The position numbers and the translations under genes were made by a program. Below the pieces are notes generated by a model that saw only the letters and a program-made list of their open reading frames with translations, searched no databases and was not told where the DNA came from. Below are positions 61,241-64,000 of a stretch of DNA of 64,000 bases, one piece after another. Numbering within the stretch: position 1 is the first letter of the stretch; every line of letters begins with the position of its first letter. The DNA comes from Campylobacter concisus (GTDB lineage Bacteria > Campylobacterota > Campylobacteria > Campylobacterales > Campylobacteraceae), in assembly GCF_002913045.1 (NCBI RefSeq), contig NZ_PPAF01000026.1, positions 1-64,000 of the forward strand, written 5' to 3'.

Positions 61241-61920
61241 TAGCGATACTAGGAGCTATGCAAGAGGAGATAACACCGATCCTTGAAATGGTTGGTGAAT
61301 ACAAAACTGTTCAATATGCAAATAATAAATTTTACTTAGCAAACTATAAAGGAAAAGAGCTAGTCATTGCCTATTCAAAGATAGGCAAAGTAAATGCAGC
61401 TATAACAGCAACTTTGATGATAGAAAAATTTAAGGCCTCAAAATTGCTCTTTACTGGCGTAGCTGGCTCACTTGATGAGAGTTTAAAAATAGGTGATATG
61501 CTTTATGCTACTAGCTTAGTGCAGCATGATCTTGATATTACGGCTTTTGGACATCCTTATGGCTATGTGCCAGGCACAAGCATCTTTGTCAAAAGTGATG
61601 AAGGGCTAAATGAACTGGCAAAAAAGATAGCCGATAAAAAAGATATGAGCTTAAGTGCTGGTATTATTGCGACCGGAGATCAGTTTATCTGTGATAATGA
61701 AAAGAAAAATTGGATAAAAAAGATATTTAATGCGAGCGCTACTGAGATGGAAGGTGCTAGCGTTGCACTAGTTTGCGAAACACTTGGTGTGCCATTTTTT
61801 ATACTAAGAGCTATCAGCGATGGAGCTGGTGATGCAGCAGAGTTTGACTTTGATAAATTTTTGCAAGATTCAGCAAATGTTAGTGCAAAATTTATACTTG
61901 AAATGGTAGAAAATTTATGA
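61237..61920 (+). CDS. mtnN: 5'-methylthioadenosine/S-adenosylhomocysteine nucleosidase
   Basis: MtnN/Pfs (227 residues) cleaves MTA, SAH and, in epsilonproteobacteria, 6-amino-6-deoxyfutalosine of the futalosine menaquinone route. AILGAMQEEITPILEMV, LLFTGVAGSLDESLKIGD, ATGDQFI and TEMEGASVALVC are canonical. It overlaps genes on both sides by 4 bases. Confidence 0.95.
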   Translation: MIAILGAMQEEITPILEMVGEYKTVQYANNKFYLANYKGKELVIAYSKIGKVNAAITATLMIEKFKASKLLFTGVAGSLDESLKIGDMLYATSLVQHDLDITAFGHPYGYVPGTSIFVKSDEGLNELAKKIADKKDMSLSAGIIATGDQFICDNEKKNWIKKIFNASATEMEGASVALVCETLGVPFFILRAISDGAGDAAEFDFDKFLQDSANVSAKFILEMVENL

Positions 61921-62675
61921 TAGAGCTTAGCAAAAGGCTTCTTAGGCAAGTTGGTCAGACAAATGCCAGATACAAGATGATAGAGGGCGGAGATAAGATC
62001 TTGCTTGGTCTTAGCGGTGGTAAAGATAGCCTCGCACTAGCTCACGTACTAAAGCATATCCAAAACGTTACACCTGAAAAATTTGAGTTTAAAGCAGTAA
62101 CACTAAGCTACGGCATGGGTGAGGACTACGCTTATCTTACGAAGCATTGCAATGAGCACGGAATAGAGCATGAAGTGATAGATAGCTCAATCTTTGAGAT
62201 TTCAAAAGAGAAAATCCGTAAGAATTCCAGTTTTTGTAGTTTCTTTTCTCGTATGAGAAGAGGTTATCTTTATACTTACGCCTTAAAACATGGTTTTAAT
62301 AAACTTGCGATTGCTCATCATTTAGACGATGCAGCGGAGAGCTTTTTTATGAACTTTACATATAATGGTGCATTAAGGACGCTTGCTCCAAAATATACTG
62401 CAAAAAATGGAATCACGGTTATTAGGCCATTTATCTTCGTTCGCGAGAGACAGCTTCGCGAAAATGCTATCAAAAATGAATTAAGAGTTATCGGTGATGA
62501 AGCATGCCCTGCAATGAGATTTGACGTAAAGATGCCGCATGCTAGGTATGAAACCAAACAGCTTTTAGTAACCTTAGAAAAAGAAAATCCAAAGCTTTTT
62601 ACTTCGCTAAAAGCATCATTTGAAAATATCCATACTGATACTTTTTTTGCTCTCAATAGCAGTAGTGAAGAGTAA
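61917..62675 (+). CDS. ttcA: TtcA-like PP-loop tRNA thiolation protein with altered CxxC
   Basis: The 252-residue protein has the PP-loop GLSGGKDSLALAHVLKHI at about 31-48 and LAIAHHLDDAAESFFMN, as in TtcA, which makes 2-thiocytidine-32 in tRNA. TtcA binds a [4Fe-4S] cluster with three cysteines (CxxC plus a distal Cys). Here the CSLCSRLRRG-type motif reads FCSFFSRMRRG, so Cys107 is kept but the second Cys is Phe110. The distal Cys remains in DEACPAMRFD. The enzyme may bind its cluster differently or be inactive. Overlaps mtnN by 4 bases. Confidence 0.82.
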   Translation: MIELSKRLLRQVGQTNARYKMIEGGDKILLGLSGGKDSLALAHVLKHIQNVTPEKFEFKAVTLSYGMGEDYAYLTKHCNEHGIEHEVIDSSIFEISKEKIRKNSSFCSFFSRMRRGYLYTYALKHGFNKLAIAHHLDDAAESFFMNFTYNGALRTLAPKYTAKNGITVIRPFIFVRERQLRENAIKNELRVIGDEACPAMRFDVKMPHARYETKQLLVTLEKENPKLFTSLKASFENIHTDTFFALNSSSEE

Positions 62676-62682
62676 AATTTTA

Positions 62683-62714
62683 CTTGTTTTTTGGGACTAA
62701 TCCCAAGAAGCAAG
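62683..62714 (+). terminator. Hairpin after the ttcA-like gene
   Basis: A 14-base stem including two G-U pairs (arms 62683-62696 and 62701-62714, core TTGGGA-CTAA-TCCCAA) follows the gene by 8 bases. No strong T-run comes after. It probably ends the long plus-strand run. Confidence 0.55.
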
Positions 62715-62907
62715 CTGTAAATATTTCTATTTTAATTAGCTCGTATCAAAATAAATAAAAAAATGTATGAATAGATGAAATTCTTGTACTTGTTAATAAA
62801 TCAAAACTGTCATATACAACAAATACAAAAGCATTTAGTGCAAAAAGCTACTGGTTAGAATTTTATAACTTAGAAAATTGAAGCTTAAAAAATAGTCATA
62901 ATAGAGT

Positions 62908-63522
62908 TTAAAGTCCGTCAAGTAAAATTTTATAAAGTCGGTTTATCTCATCATCATTTAGCTCGATCGTGCTTTTTGTATCAAACAAATTTTTGATTTT
63001 ATTAGCATCAAATTCATTTCTATCTAGGCAGTGCTTGTGAGAGGGTAAAAAACCACGAGTTAAGCAAAGTTCACTCTCTATCTCCTCGTCGCAGATGAAG
63101 CACTCAAGCTCGCTGTGAAGCCTACCTTCATACTCTAAAATTTTGACGTAGCTTTCGATGATAAGGCGTTTTGGATTTTGTAGCTGCATCTGTTTGGCGC
63201 AGCGATCAAGCTCATTAAAATAAATTTCATCGAGCTGCTCGACCTCTTTTAGATGATCATAAAGTAGGCGCATGAACTGCTGCCAAATGATGAGCTTGTC
63301 TCGCTCTAACAGCCATTTAAAGCCAAGATGAAGTATGCTTCTAAGCTTTGGTAGAAATTTTGCCTCTTGCTCTAGCTCAAAGTCGATCTTGTAGCCGGTC
63401 ATGATATTTGAGTGGCGAGCGCCAAAAAATCTATACGACTTTACGAGCAAATTTGGCGTTAGCACAAAGACTAAAAGGTCCTCGTCTCTGACCTTTTGCA
63501 CGCGCAGGATATAGCCTTGCAT
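62908..63522 (-). CDS. recO: Recombination protein RecO
   Basis: The 204-residue product matches epsilonproteobacterial RecO: an N-terminal OB-like domain (MQGYILRVQKVRDEDLLVFV, VKSYRFFGARHSN), a helical core and a Cys-rich segment (CFICDEEIESELCL...HKHC) that may bind zinc. RecO loads RecA with RecR. It starts right after the dus stop. The 232 bases between its end and the ttcA-like gene hold only the hairpin listed and featureless AT-rich sequence. Confidence 0.85.
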   Translation of the reverse strand: MQGYILRVQKVRDEDLLVFVLTPNLLVKSYRFFGARHSNIMTGYKIDFELEQEAKFLPKLRSILHLGFKWLLERDKLIIWQQFMRLLYDHLKEVEQLDEIYFNELDRCAKQMQLQNPKRLIIESYVKILEYEGRLHSELECFICDEEIESELCLTRGFLPSHKHCLDRNEFDANKIKNLFDTKSTIELNDDEINRLYKILLDGL

Positions 63523-64000
63523 CTAGGCAAAAAACTCCCTTATGCGCTCTCTCATCGCTGTCGCGTCTTTGATGAAATTTATATCGTTTCTAAAGGTTGT
63601 TGCACCGTCGATGCCCTTGCTGTATTGATGCAAGTGCTTTCTAAATATGCAAAGTCCGTGCTCACCGTAGTGCTCGATCATCGCATCAAAGTGAGCTAGG
63701 ATGATCTTTTGTTTTAGCGCCTTATCTACGCTAGTTTTGGTCTTTATCTCGTGAAATATCCAAGGATTACCAATGCTTGCTCTACCGATCATTAGGGCGT
63801 CGCACTTTGTGAGGTTTAAAATTTCATCTGCATTTTGTGCGTTGATATCGCCATTTGCGATGACTGGGATTTTCACGCTTGCCTTTACCCTAGCGATCGC
63901 TTCGTAATCAACCTTTGCGCTGTATCCGCCAGCTCTGGTACGCCCATGTACTGCGATATAGTCTGCGCCGGCTTCTTCGCAGGCTTTTGCTATCTGCTCT
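63523..64000 (-). CDS. dusB: tRNA-dihydrouridine synthase (partial; 5' part beyond the window)
   Basis: The frame stays open to the window edge, so only the C-terminal ~158 residues are seen. VHGRTRAGGYSAKVDYEAI, PVIANGDINAQNADEIL and CDALMIGRASIGNPWIF are the FMN-binding end of the Dus TIM barrel. The C-terminal helical tRNA-binding domain includes FRKHLHQYSKGI. It reduces uridine to dihydrouridine in tRNA. Its TAG abuts the recO ATG. DusB-type is assumed; the subfamily is uncertain. Confidence 0.93.
   Translation of the reverse strand, partial: EQIAKACEEAGADYIAVHGRTRAGGYSAKVDYEAIARVKASVKIPVIANGDINAQNADEILNLTKCDALMIGRASIGNPWIFHEIKTKTSVDKALKQKIILAHFDAMIEHYGEHGLCIFRKHLHQYSKGIDGATTFRNDINFIKDATAMRERIREFFA

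Overview
The window is AT-rich and densely coded. It carries the gene blocks of an epsilonproteobacterium of the genus Campylobacter, most likely the C. concisus/C. curvus group. This rests on remembered gene order: ileS–small membrane ORF–gatA–guaB, murC–mutS2, rplU–rpmA–obgE–fmt–birA–parA–parB, and atpF'FHAGDC–tolQRAB–pal–cpoB–slyD–fabD–mtnN–ttcA. Frequent TTG/GTG starts and lone TATAAT-type -10 boxes also fit. No database search was possible, so the species call is inference.

Layout. 1–5.3 kb: one giant type I-secreted, LapA-like adhesin with an N-terminal retention module and about eleven Ig-like repeats. 5.3–6.8 kb: lemA and a TPM-domain partner. 6.9–9.7 kb: a decaying accessory stretch with an unknown gene, a truncated phosphopantetheinyl transferase, the C-terminal quarter of an MMPL exporter and a twice-frameshifted pectate lyase. 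9.8–23.4 kb: housekeeping genes (cinA, ileS, gatA, guaB, metX, xseB, a nitrilase-fold protein, murC, mutS2). 23.5–26.5 kb: a membrane GGDEF/EAL protein and dapE. 26.5–27.3 kb: a small foreign-looking patch with a SnoaL-like fragment and a DUF2809 membrane protein. 27.4–32.1 kb: polA, a glycosyltransferase and waaF. 32.2–33.8 kb: exbB-exbD-tonB behind a good promoter with a Fur-like box. Then tRNA-Phe, a dcu-type C4-dicarboxylate transporter with an unusual insertion, flhB and an unknown gene. 38.4–39.0 kb: rplU-rpmA. 39.0–43.6 kb: a minus-strand surface-glycan operon wedged between rpmA and obgE, with one glycosyltransferase cut by an in-frame TGA. 43.7–62.7 kb: a long plus-strand run (obgE, EF-hand protein, fmt, thiD, birA, parAB, ATP synthase, Tol–Pal, cpoB, slyD, fabD, mtnN, ttcA-like). 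62.9–64 kb: recO and the 3' part of a dus gene on the minus strand.

How the genes work together. The window holds two separate proton-motive-force machines: ExbB-ExbD-TonB, probably iron-regulated and driving outer-membrane uptake, and TolQRAB-Pal-CpoB for envelope constriction, placed directly after the ATP synthase operon. Surface biology is prominent: adhesin, LOS glycosyltransferases, WaaF, an O-antigen-ligase-like protein and FlhB. The adhesin's tandem TAAG motifs and a membrane GGDEF/EAL protein 18 kb away hint at c-di-GMP-controlled adhesin release, although no LapG protease is in the window. I found no CRISPR array, prophage, IS element or rRNA. The most unusual observations are the adhesin's EF-hand-headed repeats and doubled TAAG site, two enzymes lacking key residues (a nitrilase without its Cys/Lys and a TtcA-like protein with a broken CxxC), the decaying 6.9–9.7 kb locus, and the nonsense codon in the glycan operon.
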